NCBI GenBank assembly: GCA_025656895.1
Contig: JAHXHF010000300.1
Span: 1-17,338 of the forward strand
Length of the DNA: 17,338 nucleotides
Source of the DNA: a gamma proteobacterium symbiont of Bathyaustriella thionipta
Lineage (GTDB): Bacteria; Pseudomonadota; Gammaproteobacteria; Chromatiales; Chromatiaceae
Reading direction: 5' to 3'
Part shown: positions 1 through 7,426 of the stretch, in pieces
Position numbering within the stretch: position 1 is the first letter of the stretch
Layout: each line of letters begins with the position of its first letter
Translations under genes and position numbers: made by a program
Notes under the pieces: model-generated
Database searches by the model: none
What the model was told of the DNA's origin: nothing
What the model saw: only the letters and a program-made list of their open reading frames with translations

Positions 1-3000
1 TGGATACAGGCATTATAATCTTTAGTCCACTGAACAGTATATAGATTATTGTTTTTCTTAGGGTTTAATCGTTTTCGTTCAAACACTAAGTCGGCGAAGG
101 ACGCCTTCTCCTTCTTCAGCGCCTCGAATAGATCGATAATCTCGTCGGTGAAGTCCTCCAGGACATTGCTCACCAGCACGTCCTGCTCCTCGCGTTCGTT
201 GTACTTGTCAACCAGTGCCTTGAACATCCGGGCGAAGTCAGCCCCCTTGGCTTTATTCGTCTTCTTGAAGTCGTCAATCGCCTTCTTCAGCAGTTTCTGG
301 AGGAGTTTCAGTTTTGTGTTGGGCAGCTTGATCTTCTTGATCTTCTCCAGGAACTCATCGTCGAACAGGTCGATCTCGGACTCGCCGCTATCACCCAGCT
401 TGAACACCTCCTCTACGCCGTCCGCCTTGATCGCTTCCTCGATCATCTCCCGCACCCGCGCGTTCATCTGAGCCAGGTCCGGGGCGTCGCCCTTAGTGAG
501 CTTGAACACAATAGAGCGCACAGCGATGTAGAAATGGATTGTATCCCGCTCCAACTGAGTGAAGGCATCGCTGTTACAGCAGATGTCATAGGCCGCCTTC
601 ATCCGCTTTACCAGGTACATGAACTGCTTTTCCTGCTTCTCTGTTACCTGAACAAACTCCGCCGCCATGTTCAGGCAGTGAAGTTGTTTCAGCGCATTGC
701 CACTGAAGTACGGACTGGTATCGAATTTATGGAACATCTTGCCAAGCAGGTCGAGGTGATCCTTTACCACGACCACCGCCTGCTGAATCTCCTCGATTGT
801 CACACCATCGCCCAGATTTCCAAACTGGGCCAGCGCGAGGTTCATCTGCTTCTTGATGCCAATGTAATCGACGACCAGGCCCTTGTCCTTGCCCGCGTAA
901 CGCCGGTTCACCCGGGAAATCGTCTGGATCAGGTTGTGGCGCTGGATTGGCTTGTCGATGTAGATGGTGTCGAGGAAGGGCACGTCGAACCCCGTCAGCC
1001 ACATATCCACCACAATGGCGATCTTGAAGTTCGACTTTGCATTCTTGAACTGCCGGTCCAGCTCCTTCCGGTACTCCTTCGTGCCGAGCATCTTGTAGAG
1101 GTCTTCCTCATCGTCCTTGCCGCGGGTCATGACCATCTTGATCCGCTCCATTGGCTTGATCTCGCGCTTCTCATTCTCCGTCAGGGGCGCGCTTTCCTCG
1201 CAGACTCTGACCTCCGCCCACTGCGGCCGCAGGGCGATGATCTCCTGGTACAGCAGGTAGGCAATCGGGCGGTTACTGCACACGAACATCGCCTTGCCCT
1301 TGACCGTCGCGCCTTCTCTGACCCGCGTTTCATGGTGCTTCACGAAGTCTTCGGCCACCGCCTTGATTCGGTCGTGGTCTCCGATGATCGCGTTCATCTG
1401 CGCATTGGCTCGCTTGCTCTCCTCGATGGCGTAATCGCTCGCACCGTCATCAGCGCATTGCGCGTAGTAGTCTTCAATCTCCTGGAGCTTGGCATTGTCC
1501 AGCAGTATCTTCGCGGCCCGGCCCTCGTACACGATGCGCACGGTGATCTCGTCCTTGACCGACTCTTCCATGGTGTAGGCATCGACCACCTTGCCGAACA
1601 CGTCCAGTGTTGCATCGATGGGCGTGCCGGTGAAGCCGACATAGGTCGCATTCGGCAGGGAATCATGCAGATACTTGGCAAATCCATAGGTGCGCTTGAC
1701 GCCGTTTTCCGTAATCTTGATCTTCTGATCCAGGTTCACCTGGCTGCGGTGCGCTTCGTCGGAGATGCAGATCACATTGTCCCGCCGCGTCAGCAGCCGG
1801 GTGTCCTCGGTGAACTTGTGAATCGTCGTCAGAAACACGCCGCCGCTCACACGCCCATGTGGGGCCACGACGTAGTCCTCGCGTTCTTCTGCTGCCTGCT
1901 GGGCGTGGCTATCCCTCTCCCTCTTATCGTCTTGCCCGTCGCGCTTATCAGGATGCTCGAAGGGTCCACGCAAGTACTCGCGCAGCTCCTCCCGGCTCTC
2001 GACGCTGATGATCTCCTCGTCGCCGATGTAGCCCTTGGCCCCCGTGAATTGGCGCGAAAGCTGGTCGTCCAGATCGGTGCGGTCGGTGATAAGCACAAGC
2101 GTCGGGCTGGCGAACGCCTCGCTCTTCATTAGCAGGCGCGACAGGAACAGCATGGTGAAGCTCTTGCCGCAACCGGTCGCGCCGAAGTAGGTGCCGCCCT
2201 TGCCGTCGCCCTCGGGCCGCCGGTGTTCCAGGATGTTGGCGAACAGCTTGCGCGCCGCGTAATACTGCGGGTAGCGACAGACGATCTTCTCCTCCTTCCG
2301 GGAGCTGTCGGGGAAGAAGATGAAATGGTGGATCACATCCCGCAGCCGGGCCTTGTCGAACAGCCCGTGGATCAGGGTGAACAGGGAGTCGATGCCGTCC
2401 CGCTCGATCTTCTCGTCGCCCGTGACCTTGCGCCAGGCGTAGAAGAACTCATAGGCCGCAAACAGAGAGCCCATCTTGTTGTTCACCCCGTCACTGATCA
2501 CGCATAGGGCGTTGTACTTGAGCAGTTCCGGGATGTCGCGCCGGTAGCGGGTGGTCAACTGAACCCAGGCGTCATGGATGGTCGCCTCTTCCCGGATCGC
2601 GCTCTTGAACTCGAACACCACCAGCGGCAGGCCATTGATATAGAGAATCCCGTCCGGAATCCGCTTCTCGAAGCCGACAATCTCTAATTGGTTGACGATC
2701 TTGTAGATGTTCCGGTCGGCGGGAGAGTAGTCAATCAGGTGGATGAACAGGTCTTTCTGGCTGCGATCCTCCCGTTTCAACAGAAAGCCGTCGGAAACCA
2801 GCTTCATGAATGCCTTGTTGCTGCTATAGAGGTCGGACGCCGCTAGCTGCTTGATCTTGTTGATGATGAACGCGATCTCGCCGTCCGTGATGCCGTCAGT
2901 GCCATATCGTTCTTGCAGATACGCCTGCAAGTCTTCCTCTATTAGGACTTCCGCTGGGCCACGCGCGACATCCTTCCCCAAGGCATGCTGGTAGCCTTGT

Positions 3001-3056
3001 TCGCCCAACAGTTCAATGATTGCATGTTCAAGCTGCGCTTCGGAAAAGCCCGGCAT
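1..3056 (-). CDS. hsdR: Type I restriction enzyme R subunit (HsdR), 3' end cut by window edge
   Basis: Motor and nuclease subunit of a type I restriction-modification complex: it translocates DNA using ATP and cuts far from the recognition site when the target is unmethylated. I translated the minus strand from the ATG at 3056 and found it open to the window edge, giving 1018 whole codons; EcoR124I HsdR is 1038 residues, so only a short C-terminal piece should be missing. An N-terminal PD-(D/E)xK nuclease is visible as D135, E149 and K151, with the same D-to-E spacing as EcoR124I. The superfamily 2 motor follows: Walker A GATGCGKS (about 292-299, K298), DEAH 433-436, TGTP 476-479 and motif VI QTISRVNR 711-718. 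All lie in one frame, so no frameshift is apparent. The start codon directly follows the hsdS stop codon. GC content rises at about residue 140. Confidence 0.97.
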   Translation of the reverse strand, partial: MPGFSEAQLEHAIIELLGEQGYQHALGKDVARGPAEVLIEEDLQAYLQERYGTDGITDGEIAFIINKIKQLAASDLYSSNKAFMKLVSDGFLLKREDRSQKDLFIHLIDYSPADRNIYKIVNQLEIVGFEKRIPDGILYINGLPLVVFEFKSAIREEATIHDAWVQLTTRYRRDIPELLKYNALCVISDGVNNKMGSLFAAYEFFYAWRKVTGDEKIERDGIDSLFTLIHGLFDKARLRDVIHHFIFFPDSSRKEEKIVCRYPQYYAARKLFANILEHRRPEGDGKGGTYFGATGCGKSFTMLFLSRLLMKSEAFASPTLVLITDRTDLDDQLSRQFTGAKGYIGDEEIISVESREELREYLRGPFEHPDKRDGQDDKRERDSHAQQAAEEREDYVVAPHGRVSGGVFLTTIHKFTEDTRLLTRRDNVICISDEAHRSQVNLDQKIKITENGVKRTYGFAKYLHDSLPNATYVGFTGTPIDATLDVFGKVVDAYTMEESVKDEITVRIVYEGRAAKILLDNAKLQEIEDYYAQCADDGASDYAIEESKRANAQMNAIIGDHDRIKAVAEDFVKHHETRVREGATVKGKAMFVCSNRPIAYLLYQEIIALRPQWAEVRVCEESAPLTENEKREIKPMERIKMVMTRGKDDEEDLYKMLGTKEYRKELDRQFKNAKSNFKIAIVVDMWLTGFDVPFLDTIYIDKPIQRHNLIQTISRVNRRYAGKDKGLVVDYIGIKKQMNLALAQFGNLGDGVTIEEIQQAVVVVKDHLDLLGKMFHKFDTSPYFSGNALKQLHCLNMAAEFVQVTEKQEKQFMYLVKRMKAAYDICCNSDAFTQLERDTIHFYIAVRSIVFKLTKGDAPDLAQMNARVREMIEEAIKADGVEEVFKLGDSGESEIDLFDDEFLEKIKKIKLPNTKLKLLQKLLKKAIDDFKKTNKAKGADFARMFKALVDKYNEREEQDVLVSNVLEDFTDEIIDLFEALKKEKASFADLVFERKRLNPKKNNNLYTVQWTKDYNACI

Positions 3057-4181
3057 TTATGCCCCCTCGTTCATAGCCAACTGCATCAAGACAGAGCCCA
3101 GCACACCAATGTTTTCATCCAGTTCCGTCTTGATGCGCTTCCGTCGCTCAAGGCAATGGTGGATCGCGACGATGCTCTCCTGCTCATGAATCGTCGGCGC
3201 AGGGACGCGCACCTGGCACATGTCCTCCCAATCGAAGGTCTCTCTCGCGCTGCCCCACGAATGAAACCTCGTGTAACGGTCAAATTCAGCTCTTTTGAAC
3301 CATAGGTACAAGAACTCAGGCAGAAACACATCTCCGTCCATGACTTCGAAAACTGAATAGCTGGAGGAGACGATGCAAGGCGCATCTTCAAGCATAGCAA
3401 TTGAGATCTTTCCGCCATTTCGGGATGTAACCGTTACGTAGGCGAATTGCCCCGGCTGCACGACTTTGTAGCTTGCAAGGCTCACGTTCTCCATATTGGC
3501 TTTTGTGTCAATGAAGCACTTTCGGATGGAGATCCCCTGTACCCGGCTTATCCCCAAATCTCGGTTGCGAACGTCAATCTGCCGTACATGCTCACCAAGC
3601 CTGACTTCCTTAGCACGCTTCTTTGCCTCATCCATATAGCCGTCGCAGATCCGCTCCAGCTCCGGTATTGACGCCTCATAAAGGCGCGCGTTATCTGTCA
3701 TCCCACCATAGAGACGAACAACTGCCTGTTGCGTGTCCAGGTCTGGTATCGGCACGAGCGTCCGGCATAGGTCGTCCCAGTCGAATGTCTCCCTCGCGCT
3801 CCCCCAAGAATGAAACCTGGCGTAGCGGTCAAATTCTGCACGAGTGAACCAGAGGTACAAGAATTCTGGGAGTAGTGCGTTTTTGTCGGTAACCTCAAAG
3901 ACGCAATAGGTGCTGGACACTATGCATGGCGCGTCCTCAAGAATCGCGATCGATATTTTCCCTCCATTCCGCGACGTTACCGTAACGAAAGCAAATTGCC
4001 CCGGCTGCACGACTTTGTAGTTTGCAAGGCTCACGTTCTCCATATTGGCTTTTGTGTCAATGAAGCGCTTTCGGATGGAGATCCCCTGTACCCGGGTGAT
4101 CTTCTGGTCCGAGTTTCGAACATCAACAGGCTGAATGTAGTTGCCCAATGGCTCACGGCGCGAGTTCATATCCCAGCCCAT
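3057..4181 (-). CDS. hsdS: Type I restriction-modification specificity subunit (HsdS) with two near-identical recognition domains
   Basis: DNA-recognition subunit that directs HsdM and HsdR to a bipartite target. At 374 residues it is short for the family, because TRD1 begins almost at the N-terminus. Layout: TRD1 about 20-147, helical spacer about 148-194, TRD2 about 203-330, C-terminal helix about 331-374. Each TRD ends in the HsdS-type stretch WGSARETFDW followed by a V-P-x-P motif. The two TRDs align without gaps at an offset of 183 residues, with about 104 of 128 positions identical by eye. The two spacers that follow are not alike. Normal HsdS proteins carry two unrelated TRDs for two different half-sites. 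The start at 4181 overlaps hsdM by 29 bp and has a GAGG about 10 nt upstream; a second in-frame ATG (residue 5) is possible. The TAA stop is followed at once by the hsdR ATG. Confidence 0.95.
   Translation of the reverse strand: MGWDMNSRREPLGNYIQPVDVRNSDQKITRVQGISIRKRFIDTKANMENVSLANYKVVQPGQFAFVTVTSRNGGKISIAILEDAPCIVSSTYCVFEVTDKNALLPEFLYLWFTRAEFDRYARFHSWGSARETFDWDDLCRTLVPIPDLDTQQAVVRLYGGMTDNARLYEASIPELERICDGYMDEAKKRAKEVRLGEHVRQIDVRNRDLGISRVQGISIRKCFIDTKANMENVSLASYKVVQPGQFAYVTVTSRNGGKISIAMLEDAPCIVSSSYSVFEVMDGDVFLPEFLYLWFKRAEFDRYTRFHSWGSARETFDWEDMCQVRVPAPTIHEQESIVAIHHCLERRKRIKTELDENIGVLGSVLMQLAMNEGA
3195..3575. repeat. Direct repeat copy encoding HsdS TRD2
   Basis: Partner of 3744-4124, shifted by exactly 549 bp (183 codons) with no gap. 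Similarity is uneven: 3445-3546 matches 3994-4095 at 100 of 102 bases, while the rest carries many mostly synonymous differences. Confidence 0.9.
3744..4124. repeat. Direct repeat copy encoding HsdS TRD1
   Basis: Partner of 3195-3575. Holds the second copy (3994-4095) of the 102-bp block that is almost base-for-base identical. Recombination between the copies would delete one TRD plus one spacer in frame (549 bp). Confidence 0.9.
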
Positions 4182-5730
4182 TAAATGCGTTCCTCAATTC
4201 CTGCTGAGACTGCTCTTCTTCCTCAAGCAACCTTGCAAAAGTCGTTTGCAGGCGTGCCATTTCGGCTCGATAGTCGATCTGAGAGTCTCGATCCATGAAC
4301 TCGACATACGCGCTCGGCTCTAAGGAGTATCCGTTCTCCTTTATTTCTGTGATTGTCGCCGACTCACAGTATTCCGGTACGTCAGCATACGCATGCTTTC
4401 CATCCAATGACTGCCAAGCGTGGAACGTTGTTGTGATCTTGGCGATGTCTTCAGGTGTTAGCTGAATGAAACGTTTTTCGTAAGCTGAACCCCACTGCCG
4501 CAAATCCATAAACAGAACCTCGTTCTCTCGATCACGATAGCGCCTTTCATCGCTATTCAAGCTGACAGTTCGTTCTCTCTTGTTCCTATTCAGAATCCAG
4601 AGCGTAACGCCAATGTCAGTCGTGTAGAACATATTCCGGGGTAGCGTTATGACCGCCTCAACTAGACGATTCTCAATCAGTTTCTTGCGGATCGCCTTCT
4701 CCTGCCCGTCGCCCGAGAGCGCCCCATTGGCCAGAATGAAACCGGCCACGCCGTTGACCGACAGCTTGGAGACCATGTGCAGAATCCAGGCGTAGTTGGC
4801 ATTGCCGGTCGACGGCACTTCGTAGCCCGCCCAGCGGGGATCATCAACCAGCTCATCGGCGGCGCGCCACGCCTTCAGGTTGAAAGGCGGATTAGCCATG
4901 ATGTAATCGGCTTTCAGGTCCGGGTGCTGGTCACTGGCGAAGGTGTCGTCCGCCTTCACGCCCAGATTGGCCGAGATGCCACGAATGGCGAGGTTCATCT
5001 TCGCCAGCTTCATGGTCGTGGTGGTGCCCTCCTGCCCGTAGATGGAGACGTTCCTGGTATTGCCCCGGTGGCTCTCGACGAACTTCACGGACTGCACGAA
5101 CATGCCGCCGGAACCGCAGCAGGGGTCGTAAATCTTGCCCTTGTACGGTTCGATCAGTTCGGCGATCAGATTGACGATGCTCTTGGGCGTGTAGAACTCG
5201 CCCTTGCCCTTACCCTCGGCCAGCGCGAACTTGCTGAGGAAATACTCGTACACCCGGCCCACCACATCCTGCGACTTGTCGGCCAGGGTGTTGATGTTGC
5301 TGATGGTGTCAATCAGCGCCGCCAGCTTGCTGCGGTCCAGGTCGAGCCGCGAGAAGTAGTTGTCCGGCAGCGCCCCGGCCAGCGACTTGTTATTCTTCTC
5401 TATCGTGTGCAGGGCGGTGTCGATCTTCAGCGCCAGATCATCCTGTTTCGCGTTCGCCTGGATATACGACCAGCGCGATTCCTCGGCCAGATAGAAGACA
5501 TTCTTCATGGTGTAGAACTCCACCATGTCCACGAACTGCTCCTTGCCCTCGTCGATGATCTCCTGCCGCCGCTCCTCAAACTTGTCCGATGAAAACTTCA
5601 GGAAGATCAGGCTCAGCACCACATGCTTGTATTCTGCTGGCTCCACTGAGCCACGCAGCTTGTTGGCCGAGTCCCAGAGGGTCTCCTCAAAGCTCTTTGT
5701 CTTCTTTTTCGTTGCCTTTTTCTTTGCCAT
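4153..5730 (-). CDS. hsdM: Type I restriction-modification DNA methyltransferase subunit (HsdM)
   Basis: N6-adenine methyltransferase subunit; two HsdM join one HsdS to form the modification enzyme that protects host DNA. The protein is 525 residues, close to the 520 of EcoR124I HsdM. An N-terminal basic run (KKK repeats, residues 3-12) precedes the HsdM N-terminal helical domain (from about 14). The catalytic domain shows GEFYTPKSIV (177-186), the SAM-binding DPCCGSGG (202-209) and the catalytic NPPF (280-283). It is the first gene of the hsdM-hsdS-hsdR operon, which is the type IC gene order. The start at 5730 is supported by an AAGGA ribosome-binding site. GC content is uneven: by hand count 258/420 at 4681-5100 against 204/420 at 4201-4620. 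The C-terminal 175 or so residues, which contact HsdS in this family, therefore look to have a different history from the catalytic core. Confidence 0.97.
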   Translation of the reverse strand: MAKKKATKKKTKSFEETLWDSANKLRGSVEPAEYKHVVLSLIFLKFSSDKFEERRQEIIDEGKEQFVDMVEFYTMKNVFYLAEESRWSYIQANAKQDDLALKIDTALHTIEKNNKSLAGALPDNYFSRLDLDRSKLAALIDTISNINTLADKSQDVVGRVYEYFLSKFALAEGKGKGEFYTPKSIVNLIAELIEPYKGKIYDPCCGSGGMFVQSVKFVESHRGNTRNVSIYGQEGTTTTMKLAKMNLAIRGISANLGVKADDTFASDQHPDLKADYIMANPPFNLKAWRAADELVDDPRWAGYEVPSTGNANYAWILHMVSKLSVNGVAGFILANGALSGDGQEKAIRKKLIENRLVEAVITLPRNMFYTTDIGVTLWILNRNKRERTVSLNSDERRYRDRENEVLFMDLRQWGSAYEKRFIQLTPEDIAKITTTFHAWQSLDGKHAYADVPEYCESATITEIKENGYSLEPSAYVEFMDRDSQIDYRAEMARLQTTFARLLEEEEQSQQELRNAFNGLGYELAP

Positions 5731-5736
5731 TCTTGG

Positions 5737-5741
5737 TCCTT
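5737..5741 (-). promoter_or_regulatory. Ribosome-binding site of hsdM
   Basis: AAGGA on the minus strand, 6 nt before the ATG at 5728-5730; it fixes the hsdM start. Confidence 0.75.
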
Positions 5742-5801
5742 TAGATTCTCGCTCTGGTGTCGCAAGGCCAGGGGGTTCATTGCATGGGCTGACGGGCTCC
5801 C

Positions 5802-5926
5802 AGGAGCCTGTCGGACTTACTATGAATCTACTGTGGAAAAGGTATTTTGGCCCATTTTTCTGATCCTTTTCGTCAAATTAAGTACAGTATTCTCCTCAAA
5901 CGATCAATTAAGCCCGACAGACTCCT
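5802..5926. mobile_element. MITE-like element of 125 bp with 18-bp terminal inverted repeats
   Basis: The left end, 5802-5819, reads AGGAGCCTGTCGGACTTA. The reverse complement of the right end, 5909-5926, reads AGGAGTCTGTCGGGCTTA, matching at 16 of 18 positions. The roughly 90 bases between are AT-rich and too short for a transposase. On the minus strand the interior carries AAGGA, an 8-nt spacer and an ATG opening a frame of only 11 codons, as expected if an insertion sequence had lost its transposase but kept both ends. The right end overlaps the trkH stop codon by 2 bp (5925-5926). No target-site duplication is clear. I cannot name the parent family; a host regulatory hairpin is a less likely alternative because of the long loop. 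Confidence 0.6.
5820..5855 (-). pseudogene. Eleven-codon frame with ribosome-binding site inside the MITE-like element
   Basis: The minus-strand ATG at 5855 has AAGGA (5864-5868) 8 nt upstream, then 11 sense codons (MGQNTFSTVDS) and TAG, with a further TAA directly after. This could be the remnant of a transposase start, or chance. No function is proposed. Confidence 0.3.
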
Positions 5927-7370
5927 AGTCTCTCCAGAAATCCGGCATCAACAGAACCACAATGGTAAATACTTCCAGGCGGCCCAGTATCATCGCAAAA
6001 ACCGCGATCATTTTTCCCGTATCGCTGACACCGACAAAATTAGAAGCCACCTCACCCAGACCCGGGCCCAGATTGTTCATACTGGTGGCAATCGCTGAAA
6101 AAGCCGAAACCTGATCCAGGCCGGTTGCCATCATCAACAGCATCAGGACAATAAAGACAAACACATAGGCGGAAAAGAAACCCCATACGGCTTCTACGGT
6201 GCGCTCACTGATTACCCGATCACCCACCCGCAACGGCAGCACCATGCGCGGATGAATCAGGCGTCTGGCTTCACGCAAAGCCTGATGCGACATGACAATC
6301 ACACGCATGACTTTCATGCCGCCTGCGGTAGAACCACCGCATCCACCGACGAAACTGATAAAAATCAGCAGCGTCGGTAAAAAAACCGGCCAAGCAGAAA
6401 AATCGACTGTGCCAAAGCCGGTACTGGTTACCACCGAAACCACCTCAAAAACGGCATTTCGCAAGCTCGGTGGCAGACTGCCGTATTCACCACTGATACG
6501 TAAGACCACACTTACCGCAAACACCAGCACCAGCACAAACAACAGGAAAGTTCGCACCTCTACATCCTGCCAATAGGGCATCAGTCTGCGCCGCCGCCAG
6601 GCCAGAAAGTGTGCGGTAAAATTAATCGCTCCGGCCAGCATAAAAAATACCGCCACTGATTCAATAGCAGGGCTGTGGAAATGTCCCAGACTGGCGTCAT
6701 AGGTAGAAAATCCACCGGTGGAAACCGTACTAAAACTGTGCGCAATGGCATCAAACAAGCCCATACCGGCCAACCAGTAAGACAACGCACAAGCAATGGT
6801 AAGCCCTACATAAATACCCCATAAATAGCGCGCAGTTTGCACCATGCGAGGGGTCATTTTTTCTTCTTTCATGGGTCCCGGAGCTTCTGCGCGATACAAC
6901 TGCATGCCACCGATACCCAGCATCGGCAGAATAGCAACCGCCAGAACAATCAACCCCATACCACCGAACCACTGGATTTCCTGCCGGTACAGCAGCAGCG
7001 AACGCGGCATGGAGTCCAGCCCCAGCATTACGGTTGCCCCGGTGGTGGTAAAACCGGAGGCGGCTTCAAACAGAGCGTCCACAAAACTGAGATGAGCACC
7101 CAGAATAAACGGAATAGCGGCCAGAGAACTGAGCACCGCCCAGAACAGCGCCACTACCAGAAATCCATCCCGCACGGAAAGCATTTTGCTGCGACGCAAA
7201 CCCAGCAGCCACAACGAGAAGCCGAACAGAAATACAATCAGCAAGGATGCGATAAAGTGTTCGGCTTCACCATCCTGATACCACAGGGAAACCATAATAG
7301 GCACCAGCAAAGTCAGGCCGAAGCCCATGGAAAAAATGCCAACAATGCGACTGATTGTGAAAAAATGCAT
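5925..7370 (-). CDS. trkH: Trk system potassium uptake protein TrkH
   Basis: Inner-membrane potassium-translocating subunit of the Trk system, which works with the NAD/nucleotide-binding regulator TrkA (not in this window). At 481 residues it matches E. coli TrkH (483). The four pore-loop selectivity segments of the TrkH/KtrB fold are visible: TTTGAT (108-113), STGG (217-220), TSTGFG (315-320) and NNLGPG (432-437). A glycine-rich GGCGGSTAGG lies at 342-351, where the family has its intramembrane gate segment. About ten hydrophobic helices are interspersed. The C-terminal FWRD looks native, so the adjoining element did not truncate the protein. It starts 56 bp after the oxidoreductase gene, in the same direction. 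No strong Shine-Dalgarno is seen; an AAGG lies about 13 nt upstream. Confidence 0.95.
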   Translation of the reverse strand: MHFFTISRIVGIFSMGFGLTLLVPIMVSLWYQDGEAEHFIASLLIVFLFGFSLWLLGLRRSKMLSVRDGFLVVALFWAVLSSLAAIPFILGAHLSFVDALFEAASGFTTTGATVMLGLDSMPRSLLLYRQEIQWFGGMGLIVLAVAILPMLGIGGMQLYRAEAPGPMKEEKMTPRMVQTARYLWGIYVGLTIACALSYWLAGMGLFDAIAHSFSTVSTGGFSTYDASLGHFHSPAIESVAVFFMLAGAINFTAHFLAWRRRRLMPYWQDVEVRTFLLFVLVLVFAVSVVLRISGEYGSLPPSLRNAVFEVVSVVTSTGFGTVDFSAWPVFLPTLLIFISFVGGCGGSTAGGMKVMRVIVMSHQALREARRLIHPRMVLPLRVGDRVISERTVEAVWGFFSAYVFVFIVLMLLMMATGLDQVSAFSAIATSMNNLGPGLGEVASNFVGVSDTGKMIAVFAMILGRLEVFTIVVLLMPDFWRD

Positions 7371-7426
7371 TGAAAACCGCTTACCTTGTCAAAAAAGCAA
7401 AAACATCGGCTGAAGCCTCTGCCCGG

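Noticed and set aside
534..2132. Long plus-strand open frame of 532 codons
   Set aside because: It is antisense to hsdR, whose nuclease and helicase motifs are clear on the minus strand; high GC there removes stops from the opposite strand.
4777..5592. Plus-strand open frame of 271 codons
   Set aside because: Antisense to the well-supported hsdM and without recognisable motifs.
7380..7426. Possible terminator between the oxidoreductase gene and trkH
   Set aside because: The GGCTTCAGCC stem on the minus strand (7408-7417) is only three or four pairs long; the following T runs alone are not convincing.
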